Of a stretch of DNA of 10,799 nt, positions 1 to 6,692 are shown piece after piece. Where the stretch lies: positions 1 through 10,799 of the forward strand of contig CAKROP010000044.1 in NCBI GenBank assembly GCA_934373375.1, in the 5' to 3' direction. The translations under genes and the position numbers were made by a program. Source of the stretch: an uncultured Anaerosacchariphilus sp. (GTDB lineage Bacteria; Bacillota; Clostridia; Lachnospirales; Lachnospiraceae). The notes below the pieces were generated by a model, which was given only the letters and a program-made list of their open reading frames with translations, was not told the DNA's origin and made no database searches. Each line of letters begins with the position of its first letter. Position 1 is the first letter of the stretch.

Positions 1-16
1 TCGCGACAGCTTCTAT

Positions 17-45
17 ACTTTATCACGGGTGCAAGAGAATGTCAA
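17..45 (-). promoter_or_regulatory. Sigma-A type promoter firing leftward out of the window
   Basis: Read on the minus strand, a perfect -35 box TTGACA (plus positions 40-45) is followed by a 17-base spacer and a -10 box TAAAGT (17-22, four of six consensus bases). The start point would fall around positions 8-11, so the transcribed gene lies beyond the left edge and cannot be identified. The stretch just upstream (about 46-78) is very A/T rich, with alternating A and T tracts like the UP elements found before strong or stable-RNA promoters. The boxes are seen directly; promoter strength and the UP role are inferred. Confidence 0.6.
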
Positions 46-92
46 CACCTTTTTTCAAAATTTTTAAAACTTTTTCTACAGTAGCTACAATT

Positions 93-368
93 TCAATAGC
101 TGAAGCGGGTACTGAACTTGGTTTCCTCGGATTCTACAGGGATTTCCTGGTATTCGATACCTTCAATGCGAATGTATGGCTGGTTCTTCAGGGTCAGTAT
201 CAGCTGGCCGATGAGCGTCTCCCGCCCCTGAACTTCCATCTCTACCCGCCCATCAGAAAGGTTGCGAACCCAGCCGGTGAGGCCAAGGTTCCGGGCGTAG
301 TAGGCTGCCTGATAGCGGAAACCCACGCCCTGGACGCGACCAGAGAAGTATATGTGTTTTCTTATCAT
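93..368 (-). CDS. acyP: Acylphosphatase
   Basis: A 91-residue protein, the usual length for acylphosphatase, a small cytosolic enzyme that hydrolyses the carboxyl-phosphate bond of acyl phosphates such as acetyl phosphate or carbamoyl phosphate. The family signature GRVQGVGFR is at residues 10-18. It supplies the phosphate-binding loop and catalytic Arg18, and GWVRNLSDG (32-40) supplies the catalytic Asn36. The 18-residue spacing between them matches characterised acylphosphatases. The ATG is preceded by AGAGGAG at about nine bases. The gene begins 17 bases after the histidine kinase stop codon, so it is probably the last gene of the regulator-kinase operon. No clear terminator follows; a new promoter begins about 50 bases downstream. 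Whether it acts on phospho-donors relevant to the neighbouring two-component system is speculation. Confidence 0.95.
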   Translation of the reverse strand: MIRKHIYFSGRVQGVGFRYQAAYYARNLGLTGWVRNLSDGRVEMEVQGRETLIGQLILTLKNQPYIRIEGIEYQEIPVESEETKFSTRFSY

Positions 369-385
369 ATAAAAATGCTCCTCTC

Positions 386-1885
386 TTACGCCTGCACCTT
401 GGCGTCCAGCTCAAACCAGAACTCCACGCCATTATCGTAGTTGCGGACACCACACTCCCGGTGCAGGGAATCCATGATGGCCTTGACGATAGACAGGCCG
501 ATGCCGCTGCCGCCATACTCCCGGGTTCTGGCCTTATCCACCTTAAAGAATTTGATCCAGACCTTATCCAGATCCTCCTCCGGGATGGGATTGCCGGTAT
601 TAAATACCGATACCCGCACCAGATCATGTTCCCGGTGAAGCTTGACCTCGATAACTTTATCGAAATCACAGTGATTGATGGCGTTGCTGATGTAATTGGT
701 CACGACCTCTTCGATCTTAAACTCATCGGCCCATACATAGACCGGCTCCTCTTCTTTGAAAATCAGATGGATTTCCTTCTGCTCCATGAGAATTTTCGAA
801 GAATTTAAAACATTTCGGATAAGTGATACAATATCAAACCGTTCCATGGTAACCACATCGTTGCCAAATTCCAACTGATTTAAAGATAGCAGATTTTTCA
901 CCATGGTGTTCATCTTTTGAGCCTCATCCATGATGACCTCGCAGTAAAAGTCCCTGCTTTCAGCGTCGTCATTGATGCACTCCTTCAGCCCCTCCGCGTA
1001 GCCCTGAATCAGGGCAATGGGAGTCTTCAGCTCGTGAGACACGTTGGACAGGAATTCCTTGCGCATCTCGTCAATCTGGTTTTTCTGCTCGATGTCCCGC
1101 TGCAGCTCGTTGTTGGCAGTCTTCAGCTCGGAAATGGTCTTTTCCAGATTCTCCGACATCTCATTCATATGCTCGCCCAGCGCACCAATTTCATTGTCGA
1201 TATCGCACGTGAATTTCGCGTTGAAATCCAGATCCGCCATGCGCCTGGAGATGTCCGTCAGCTCCAGCAGAGGCTCGGAAATCCGTCTGGACAGCCACCA
1301 GATCAGAAGGGAGCCGAATACCATGGCCGTCAGCGCCACATAGAGGAAAAACTGGTTGGAGATGGCCGCGCTGTCCCGGATGCTCTCAATGGCCGTCTGC
1401 ATAATAAAGGGCTCGCCGGAATCCAGGGTGCCCACAATCTCCAGGTAATCCGCCTGGGAAAAATGATCCCGGCTCTCCCGAATCGTGTAATTGTCCGTCT
1501 TATCCAGCACCATGGAATTCTGGGTGTCCGCCTCGAAAATATAGCTATACAGCTTTTTTTGCAGGATCTGATAATCCCGGTTGGTGGCCAGCTTCGGTTC
1601 ACCACTGTTGTCCATGACAAAGATGGAGATATTGTCCGTGTTGCAGATAAGCTCCATGCTGGCCTTGAAATCGTCGTCATTGGTAAGCCCGCTGCTGACG
1701 CCCTTATTCAGGGCTTCGTAAGCACTGATAATGGCTTTCTGCTTTTCAGACATATAATAATCCTTCAGAAAAAAAGCATTGATCAGACCAACACACAGAA
1801 ATGCCGCCGCCAATACACCGATGAAGATAGCGGCCATCTGCCGCTTGATGGAATGCTTTTCCGGATGCTTGACAGAATGTTTCAT
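386..1885 (-). CDS. Sensor histidine kinase with HAMP domain
   Basis: A 499-residue membrane-bound sensor kinase that should autophosphorylate and pass the phosphate to the response regulator encoded just upstream. A basic N-terminus is followed by transmembrane helix 1 (about 18-40), an extracytoplasmic sensor region (about 41-177), transmembrane helix 2 (about 178-199), a HAMP linker (about 198-250) and a signalling coiled coil (about 244-275). The H box SHELKTP carries the phospho-acceptor His284. The ATPase domain (about 385-496) shows an N box around Asn397/Asn401, the NTG form of the G1 box (429-431) and GGSGIGLSIVKAI (458-470) as the G2 box. The start ATG has GAGGTGG seven bases upstream and lies two bases after the regulator stop, so the pair is translationally linked. 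The sensor region matches nothing I recognise, so the signal is unknown. Confidence 0.95.
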   Translation of the reverse strand: MKHSVKHPEKHSIKRQMAAIFIGVLAAAFLCVGLINAFFLKDYYMSEKQKAIISAYEALNKGVSSGLTNDDDFKASMELICNTDNISIFVMDNSGEPKLATNRDYQILQKKLYSYIFEADTQNSMVLDKTDNYTIRESRDHFSQADYLEIVGTLDSGEPFIMQTAIESIRDSAAISNQFFLYVALTAMVFGSLLIWWLSRRISEPLLELTDISRRMADLDFNAKFTCDIDNEIGALGEHMNEMSENLEKTISELKTANNELQRDIEQKNQIDEMRKEFLSNVSHELKTPIALIQGYAEGLKECINDDAESRDFYCEVIMDEAQKMNTMVKNLLSLNQLEFGNDVVTMERFDIVSLIRNVLNSSKILMEQKEIHLIFKEEEPVYVWADEFKIEEVVTNYISNAINHCDFDKVIEVKLHREHDLVRVSVFNTGNPIPEEDLDKVWIKFFKVDKARTREYGGSGIGLSIVKAIMDSLHRECGVRNYDNGVEFWFELDAKVQA

Positions 1886-1887
1886 AC

Positions 1888-2565
1888 TCAGCCCACCTCG
1901 AATTTATAGCCCATGCCCCAGATGGTCTTGATCATGTCACCCTTGTTGCCCAGCTTGCTTCGAAGCTTCTTCACATGGGTGTCGATGGTCCGGGCGTCGC
2001 CGAAATAGTCGTAGTTCCACACATTGTTCAGAATCTTCTCCCTGGAAAGGGCGATTCCCTGATTTTCCATAAAATAAGTCAGCAGCTCAAATTCCTTAAA
2101 ACTCAAATCCAGTTGCTTGCCGTCCACGGTCACGATATGCGCCGCCTTATCCAGGGAAATGCCTCCTGCATCCAGCACCTCGTCCGCGCCTCTGGCGCTG
2201 GTACGCCGGAGAATTGCTTCAACCCGGGCTACCAGAATTTTGGGGCTGAAGGGCTTGGATATATACTCGTCCACGCCCAGGTCGAAGCCCTGCAGCTCAT
2301 CCCGCTCGTCAGATTTGGCTGTCAGCATGATAATCGGCACCTTGGAATACGCGCGAATCTCCCGGCAGGTCTGCCAGCCGTCCATCTTCGGCATCATCAC
2401 GTCCAGAATCACCAGGGCGATGCCCTCCGTGCCGAAAAAGATGTCCAGGGCCTCCGCGCCGTCCCCGGCCTCCAGTACCTCAAAGTTCTGTTTTACCAGG
2501 AAATCCCGGACCAGCTTCCGCATTCTGCTCTCATCGTCCACTACCAGAATTTTTAATTTATCCAT
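1888..2565 (-). CDS. OmpR/PhoB-family response regulator
   Basis: A 225-residue DNA-binding regulator. The receiver domain (about 4-120) has the acidic pair Asp10/Asp11, the phosphorylatable Asp55 in LVILDVMMPKMDG, Thr82 in the LTAKS motif and Lys104 in the SKPF motif. A winged-helix output domain fills about 130-222, with typical LSFKEFELL and DTHVKKLRSKLG elements. I chose the ATG at 2565 because GGAGG lies seven bases upstream. A GTG immediately before it (2568) would leave only four bases and is less likely. It is the first gene of the regulator-kinase-acylphosphatase operon, and the short intergenic gap upstream holds its promoter. Target genes cannot be deduced; self-regulation is common for this family but no direct-repeat operator is obvious here. 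Confidence 0.96.
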   Translation of the reverse strand: MDKLKILVVDDESRMRKLVRDFLVKQNFEVLEAGDGAEALDIFFGTEGIALVILDVMMPKMDGWQTCREIRAYSKVPIIMLTAKSDERDELQGFDLGVDEYISKPFSPKILVARVEAILRRTSARGADEVLDAGGISLDKAAHIVTVDGKQLDLSFKEFELLTYFMENQGIALSREKILNNVWNYDYFGDARTIDTHVKKLRSKLGNKGDMIKTIWGMGYKFEVG

Positions 2566-2607
2566 CACGAATCCTCCTGCCTCTTATTTCTACAGAAATT
2601 ATTTCTT

Positions 2608-2636
2608 ATTATACTTGATCTCTGTCTATTATAACA
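2608..2636 (-). promoter_or_regulatory. Promoter region of the two-component operon
   Basis: On the minus strand TGTTATAAT (plus 2628-2636) is a perfect extended -10 element (TGn plus TATAAT). A good -35 box is missing at the right distance, which is tolerated with extended -10 promoters. A second TATAAT (2608-2613) lies 20 bases further downstream, also without a convincing -35. Both precede the response regulator start and follow the terminator of the upstream unit. The 2569-2669 gap holds nothing else I can identify. Confidence 0.6.
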
Positions 2637-2669
2637 GGGAAATATGATCGTTTTGTGAAAAATGCAGAG

Positions 2670-2704
2670 AAAAGGAGGCGGAATGTTCGCTTCCGCCTCC
2701 TTTT
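2670..2704 (-). terminator. Strong intrinsic terminator after the YbaK gene
   Basis: A perfect 14-bp inverted repeat (2670-2683 paired with 2691-2704, core GGAGGCGG with CCGCCTCC) encloses a 7-base loop. On the minus strand the stem runs into TTTTCTCTGCATTTTT, so it ends transcription 24 bases past the YbaK stop. The plus strand side is also followed by a T-rich run, so the element could work in both directions, although no plus-strand gene reads into it. Confidence 0.88.
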
Positions 2705-2727
2705 GTTTCTTCTATTATATGATAGGT

Positions 2728-3216
2728 CTATTCCATCACAACGTCGGCAAAGGTCCCGCCTGCCGCCCGCATCAGATCTTCCGGATTCACTTCGATCTGA
2801 GAGCCGCGCCGTCCGCCGCTGACCATAATTCGCGGAAACTGCTTTGCGCTCTCGTCCAGCACCGCCGGAAACTGCTTCTTCATACCAATGCAGGTGCAGC
2901 CGCCCCGGACGTAGCCGGTCAGATCCGTCAGTTCCTTTAAGGGAAGCATTTCAACTGATTTTTCATGAACGGCCTTCGCCGCCTTTTTCAGATCCAGCTC
3001 CGCCTCAATGGGAATTACAAACACATAATGCTCTTTACTCTTCGCCACCGTCACCAGAGTCTTGTATACAATCTCATGGGGCTGACCCAGCATATCCGCC
3101 ACGCTGACGCCGTCGTGGAATTCCTCACCGTCGTAGGTATGTACCGTGTAGGGAATCTTCTTCTGCTCCAAAAGACGCATGGCGTTGGTCTTGATTTCTT
3201 TTTCTTTTTTTGCCAT
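2728..3216 (-). CDS. ybaK: YbaK/EbsC-family Cys-tRNA(Pro) deacylase
   Basis: A 162-residue cytosolic protein of the YbaK/EbsC family, which hydrolyses tRNA(Pro) mischarged with cysteine (and related mischarged tRNAs) as a trans-editing factor. The match rests on the conserved lysine Lys52 in EIVYKTLV, the loop GGCTCIG (105-111) and the C-terminal SGGRRG segment (133-138) followed by IEVNPEDL. Length is close to the usual 155-165 residues. The ATG at 3216 has AAAGGAG seven bases upstream. An in-frame TTG at 3234 sits before this site and is not a plausible start. It follows the DUF1275 gene after a 66-base gap with no clear promoter and is closed by a strong terminator, so it is likely the last gene of that transcript. 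Substrate specificity within the family is not proven by sequence. Confidence 0.92.
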   Translation of the reverse strand: MAKKEKEIKTNAMRLLEQKKIPYTVHTYDGEEFHDGVSVADMLGQPHEIVYKTLVTVAKSKEHYVFVIPIEAELDLKKAAKAVHEKSVEMLPLKELTDLTGYVRGGCTCIGMKKQFPAVLDESAKQFPRIMVSGGRRGSQIEVNPEDLMRAAGGTFADVVME

Positions 3217-3282
3217 CTTCGCTCTCCTTTTCAACCATCTGTCACTCTGTCTTGTTCAGTCGTTGTGTTACATTTCTGACCG

Positions 3283-3975
3283 TTAAGATATCTTCGGTTT
3301 TTCAATAAACATCAGACAGAAGCTCACAAGCAGCAGCGCGCAGGACACCCAGATAGCCCGGATGCTCACAGCTGGATTCATAGACAGCACGCCGCCCACG
3401 CCTGCGCCCAGAGCAAACAGAAAGATGATACCGAAATAATACAGCATCTGCTCCGCCTGCTGGGGCTTATGCTCCCGCACATAGCCGGACAGCGCCGCAA
3501 TACCGCTTCTTAAGTTGCCGATACACATGGTGCTGGCGTAGGAATAACCGTTGACCTTGCGGAAGGACTGTACCTGCATGGCGCAGGAAAAAGAAACCAG
3601 AGCGGTCGCCATCATATCCAGACGGGTGGGAATAAACCCGACTACAAACAAAATAACAATTTCCAGCAGAAGAATACTCTGCCGCCAGTGAAGCTTCCTT
3701 GCGTACCGGTACCGACCCTGAATCTGCTCGGCCACCCAGACGCCCACTGCAAAAGACAGAATCGGGAACAGGTAGCGAAGACCCGCCATCCACTCGCCGC
3801 ACATGAAATGCTGACTCATCAGCACCACGTTGCCGGTCTGGGCATTGGAGAAAACCTCTTCTCTTGTAAAATAGGTATAAGCATCCTGAAAGCCTCCGGA
3901 CAGCGCCAGAAAGGCGCTGTTCACGAAGGCTTCGGACATTTGTTTCTCTTGTTCTGTTTCATGAATCAGAGACAT
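3283..3975 (-). CDS. DUF1275 / YoaK-family membrane protein
   Basis: A 230-residue integral membrane protein with about six hydrophobic segments (roughly 16-34, 66-82, 100-116, 121-138, 176-197 and 203-224). Two family motifs are visible: GGFQDAYTYF (27-36) followed by NAQTGNVV (44-51), and the central QVQSFRKVNGYSYAST region with GNLRSG (134-158). DUF1275/YoaK proteins are widespread and functionally uncharacterised; a transport role is only assumed from topology. The ATG at 3975 follows AAAGGAAG at about nine bases. A second in-frame ATG at codon 13 is possible but less well placed. The gene begins 24 bases after the fumarase beta stop with no terminator between, so read-through from the fumarase unit is likely. 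A functional link to dicarboxylate metabolism is not shown. Confidence 0.9.
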   Translation of the reverse strand: MSLIHETEQEKQMSEAFVNSAFLALSGGFQDAYTYFTREEVFSNAQTGNVVLMSQHFMCGEWMAGLRYLFPILSFAVGVWVAEQIQGRYRYARKLHWRQSILLLEIVILFVVGFIPTRLDMMATALVSFSCAMQVQSFRKVNGYSYASTMCIGNLRSGIAALSGYVREHKPQQAEQMLYYFGIIFLFALGAGVGGVLSMNPAVSIRAIWVSCALLLVSFCLMFIEKPKIS

Positions 3976-3999
3976 GGGAAAAAACTTCCTTTCGTAAAT

Positions 4000-4560
4000 C
4001 TAGTTTTTCTTGCTTGCCAGATAGGCTGCTTTTCCCTCATCATACAGATTATTTCCCTCGCTGTCAATAATGACTACGAGAGGCATATCCTCCACATAGA
4101 GCTTTCGGAGCGCTTCCGCGCCCAGATCCTCGTATGCAATCAACTCACATTTTTTGATACACTTCGCCAGAAGCGCTCCCGCTCCTCCGATGGCGCCGAA
4201 GTAAACACCGTGATACTTCTTCATGGCTTCCACCACTTCCGGAAGTCTCGCGCCCTTGCCGATCATACCTCTCGCGCCCACGCTCATCATGGTCGGCGCG
4301 TAAGCGTCCATACGTCCGCTGGTAGTCGGTCCGGCGCTTCCGATAACCTGACCCGGCTTCGCCGGAGTCGGTCCCACATAATAAATCGTAGCGTCTGTGG
4401 GATCGAAGGGAAGCTTTTCCCCTCTTGCGAGAGCCTCGCACATGCGTTTGTGTCCCGCGTCACGGGATGTATAGATGGTTCCGGTCAGATACACGCTGTC
4501 GCCTGCGTGCAGGGTTTTCGCAAGCTCCTCTGTCAGAGGCAGCTGAATATGTTTCTCCAT
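4000..4560 (-). CDS. Class I fumarate hydratase, beta (C-terminal) subunit
   Basis: A 186-residue protein matching the smaller subunit of two-subunit class I fumarases and L-tartrate dehydratases (TtdB-like). With the alpha subunit it interconverts fumarate and (S)-malate in the cytosol. Motifs TSRDAGHKR (31-39) and GPTTSGRMD (77-85), then a GKG turn (101-103) and a GAIGGAGALLA segment, are typical of the family. The gene starts one base after the alpha stop, and its ribosome site GGAGGTGATC inside the alpha gene is an almost perfect anti-16S match, so the two subunits should be made in equal amounts. Tartrate dehydratase activity is the main alternative. The adjacent fumarate-reductase-like genes favour fumarase. 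Confidence 0.93.
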   Translation of the reverse strand: MEKHIQLPLTEELAKTLHAGDSVYLTGTIYTSRDAGHKRMCEALARGEKLPFDPTDATIYYVGPTPAKPGQVIGSAGPTTSGRMDAYAPTMMSVGARGMIGKGARLPEVVEAMKKYHGVYFGAIGGAGALLAKCIKKCELIAYEDLGAEALRKLYVEDMPLVVIIDSEGNNLYDEGKAAYLASKKN

Positions 4561-4561
4561 C

Positions 4562-5404
4562 CTAGATCACCTCCGTCTTATGGCGTGTTACATGACAGTT
4601 GATATTGACTGCGCAGGGCATACCTGCAATATGGGTCGGCATAGTCTCAATGTTCAGAGCCAGAGCGGTGGTCTTTCCGCCAAAGCCCTGGGGTCCGATA
4701 CCAAGCTCATTGATTTTCTCCAGCATCTCTTTTTCCAGATCTGCGTAATAGGGATCCGGATTGGGCTCCTCGGTATTGCGCATCAGGGCTTTCTTTGCCA
4801 GCAGCGCACATTTATCAAAGGTACCGCCGATGCCGACGCCTACTACCATGGGCGGACAGGGATTCGGTCCTGCTGCCTCCACGGTCTCCAGAATAAAGCT
4901 CTTGATTCCCTCAATTCCCGCAGAGGGCTTGAACATCCGGATAGCGCTCATATTTTCGCTTCCGAAGCCCTTGGGTCCTACGGTTACTTTGATCTGCTCG
5001 CCCGGAACGATCTCCGTATACAGCATAGCCGGCGTATTGTCGCCGGTATTGCCGCGGCGCACCGGATCCTTTACTACGGATTTTCGAAGGTACCCCTTGT
5101 CATAGCCGCGGCGTACGCCTTCATCTACGGCTTCCCGCAGATCGCCGCCTGTGATATGTACATCCTGACCAATCTCCAGGAATACACAGGCCATACCCGT
5201 ATCCTGACAGATGGGTACATGCTCCTCTCCGGCAATTTCAAAGTTCTCGATAATTTTGTCTAAAACCCCCTGGGCTGTCTCCCAGTCTTCACATGCTCTG
5301 CAGCGGCGGATAGCTCCTTTAATGTCCTCCGGCAGCTGCTCATTGGCTTCGATACACAGGCGCTCTACAACATCTGTGATCTCAGCGGCCTTAATCTCGC
5401 GCAT
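4562..5404 (-). CDS. Class I fumarate hydratase, alpha (N-terminal) subunit
   Basis: A 280-residue protein matching the larger subunit of two-subunit class I fumarases (TtdA/MmcB-like), which binds an oxygen-labile 4Fe-4S cluster whose free iron activates the substrate. The three expected cluster cysteines are visible: Cys66 in PICQDTG, Cys183 in NPCPP and Cys270 in NINCHVTRH. Family segments DPVRRGNTGDNTPA and GIGGTFDKC are also present. Length is normal. The ATG is preceded by GGAGGTGA at six bases. A promoter with a potential operator lies just upstream (5427-5465), so the fumarase pair can be expressed apart from the reductase genes. L-tartrate dehydratase is the other reading of this family. 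The context of a FrdA-like enzyme and a dicarboxylate exchanger favours malate/fumarate. Confidence 0.94.
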   Translation of the reverse strand: MREIKAAEITDVVERLCIEANEQLPEDIKGAIRRCRACEDWETAQGVLDKIIENFEIAGEEHVPICQDTGMACVFLEIGQDVHITGGDLREAVDEGVRRGYDKGYLRKSVVKDPVRRGNTGDNTPAMLYTEIVPGEQIKVTVGPKGFGSENMSAIRMFKPSAGIEGIKSFILETVEAAGPNPCPPMVVGVGIGGTFDKCALLAKKALMRNTEEPNPDPYYADLEKEMLEKINELGIGPQGFGGKTTALALNIETMPTHIAGMPCAVNINCHVTRHKTEVI

Positions 5405-5426
5405 GATACTTCACCTCCATAGCTGT

Positions 5427-5455
5427 AATATAGCACATTGCCATGTATAAAACAA
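5427..5455 (-). promoter_or_regulatory. Promoter of the fumarase genes
   Basis: On the minus strand, -35 TTGTTT (plus 5450-5455), a 17-base spacer and -10 TATATT (5427-5432) preceded by TGc, giving an extended -10. The predicted start lies about 7 bases after the -10, shortly before the GGAGGTGA ribosome site of the alpha subunit. Spacing and both boxes fit a housekeeping sigma-factor promoter. It splits the seven-gene fumarate cluster into two possible transcription units. Confidence 0.65.
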
Positions 5456-5465
5456 TTCGATACAT
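5443..5465. promoter_or_regulatory. Inverted repeat over the -35 box, possible operator
   Basis: ATGTAT (5443-5448) and ATACAT (5460-5465) form a 6-base inverted repeat separated by 11 bases that straddles the fumarase -35 box. The size and position would suit a dimeric regulator, but the arms are short and A/T rich, and no regulator gene is adjacent, so this may be chance. Confidence 0.3.
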
Positions 5466-5495
5466 TTTATAAATCTATAGTTCTGGCCTATGAGT

Positions 5496-6659
5496 TTATA
5501 ATAACAAACTGATAAACTGGCTGGCCAGCACCACCGCCACCAGCGCAATGGGATAGGTCGCCGCGTAGGCGCTGGCCACGTCATCGGTCTCCGTCACACG
5601 AATCAGGGTTCCCAGGGCCGGCGTACTGGTCATGCCGCCGCAGATAGATCCCAGGCAGTTAAACAGGGACAGATGCAGCACCTTCACCGCAAAGACGTAT
5701 CCCAGCAGCATGGGAACAAGCGTCATCAGAGCTCCGTACAGGAACAGCAACGCCCCGTGCTCCTTCAGAATCTCGATGAAGCCCGCGCCCGCCTGGGTTC
5801 CGGCTCCCAGAAGGAACAGCGCCAGACCGAATTCCCTTAAACACTCCAGGACATGCTTCTCCACCTGCACACTCAATTTTCCGAAATGACCGAAGTGACC
5901 GAGAATCAGTCCCGCAATCAGCGGACCGCCTGAGGTTCCCAGGGAAAAGACCGCACCTCCCGGAAGAGGAATCTCAATCTTCGCCAGAATAATACCGAAG
6001 GCAATGGCCAGTGAAAACGGGAAGAAGCCCATACTGTCCGCATAGAATAAATCTTCCTTCTTGGTTTTGTGGAACTCCGCCACCTCCACGCCTGCGGCAG
6101 CCTCGAACTTTGCCCGCTCTGCCGCCATATCCGTATGCAGAAGCTTGGGAATCAGCTGGACGAAAAGCACCACGCCCACAACGCCGAAGGGATACGCGAT
6201 GCCATAGCCTACAGAGGCCGCGTCCGATCCGGTCGCCTCCAGGGCTGCCGCCAGTCCCGGCGTACTGGTAAGCGCGCCGGTCATCATACCCACGCTGATA
6301 TCCACCGGAATTCCAAAAATTTTAATCACGGCCACACAGGTCAGCGCGCCCGCTCCGATAACCAGAGCGCCCAGCAAAATATAGGACGTGGCATTATTTT
6401 TAAAATTCCGGAAAAATTTCGGTCCGGCAATAAAGCCTACCGAGGTTACAAAACAAATCAATCCCAGCTCCCGCACCAGGGAGGGAATCTCTACCCCAAA
6501 GTGGCCGAAGACCAGGGCCACCAGCAAAATGCCGGCGGTCCCCAGCTCCAGACCGCAGATTTTAATACTTCCTACCAGATAACCGATAACGGCAATCAGA
6601 AATACCATCATCAGGGTATTGGATAATACCGACTCCTGAAACCATGTTACAATCCCCAT
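5496..6659 (-). CDS. AspT/SucE-family dicarboxylate exchanger
   Basis: A 387-residue inner-membrane transporter of the AspT/YidE/YbjL group, which includes the aspartate:alanine exchanger AspT and the succinate exporter SucE. It is built from two homologous halves: GALTSTPG (128-135) with its following AxxYPFGVVGVV, and GGMTSTPA (341-348) with AATYPIALVAVV. The halves are joined by a hydrophilic linker (about 174-207). The TrkA-C/RCK domains found between the halves in many relatives are absent. I chose the ATG at 6659 because GGGGGT lies eight bases upstream; the in-frame ATG at 6674 has no ribosome site. The gene follows the FrdA-like gene by 33 bases. The context suggests exchange of malate, fumarate or aspartate for succinate, but the substrate is inferred. 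The intergenic stretch after it carries no convincing terminator. Confidence 0.88.
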   Translation of the reverse strand: MGIVTWFQESVLSNTLMMVFLIAVIGYLVGSIKICGLELGTAGILLVALVFGHFGVEIPSLVRELGLICFVTSVGFIAGPKFFRNFKNNATSYILLGALVIGAGALTCVAVIKIFGIPVDISVGMMTGALTSTPGLAAALEATGSDAASVGYGIAYPFGVVGVVLFVQLIPKLLHTDMAAERAKFEAAAGVEVAEFHKTKKEDLFYADSMGFFPFSLAIAFGIILAKIEIPLPGGAVFSLGTSGGPLIAGLILGHFGHFGKLSVQVEKHVLECLREFGLALFLLGAGTQAGAGFIEILKEHGALLFLYGALMTLVPMLLGYVFAVKVLHLSLFNCLGSICGGMTSTPALGTLIRVTETDDVASAYAATYPIALVAVVLASQFISLLL

Positions 6660-6692
6660 AACTTCAACCCCCATTGACGTTATTTTGCTGCG

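Noticed and set aside
81..88. Palindrome GTAGCTAC after the acylphosphatase gene as a terminator
   Set aside because: The self-complementary core has no loop, the possible stem is only a few weak pairs, and no proper T-run follows at once.
917..1909. Open frame of about 330 codons on the plus strand
   Set aside because: It is antisense to the histidine kinase, whose domains are all clear, and its translation resembles no protein family.
2670..2704. Hairpin as a repeat element or attenuator of the two-component operon
   Set aside because: It lies upstream of the operon promoter and right behind the YbaK stop codon, so a terminator is the simplest reading; no second copy was seen in the window.
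3688..4602. Open frame of about 304 codons on the plus strand
   Set aside because: It runs antisense across the DUF1275 and fumarase beta genes, has no family match or ribosome site evidence, and its composition is that of a shadow frame.
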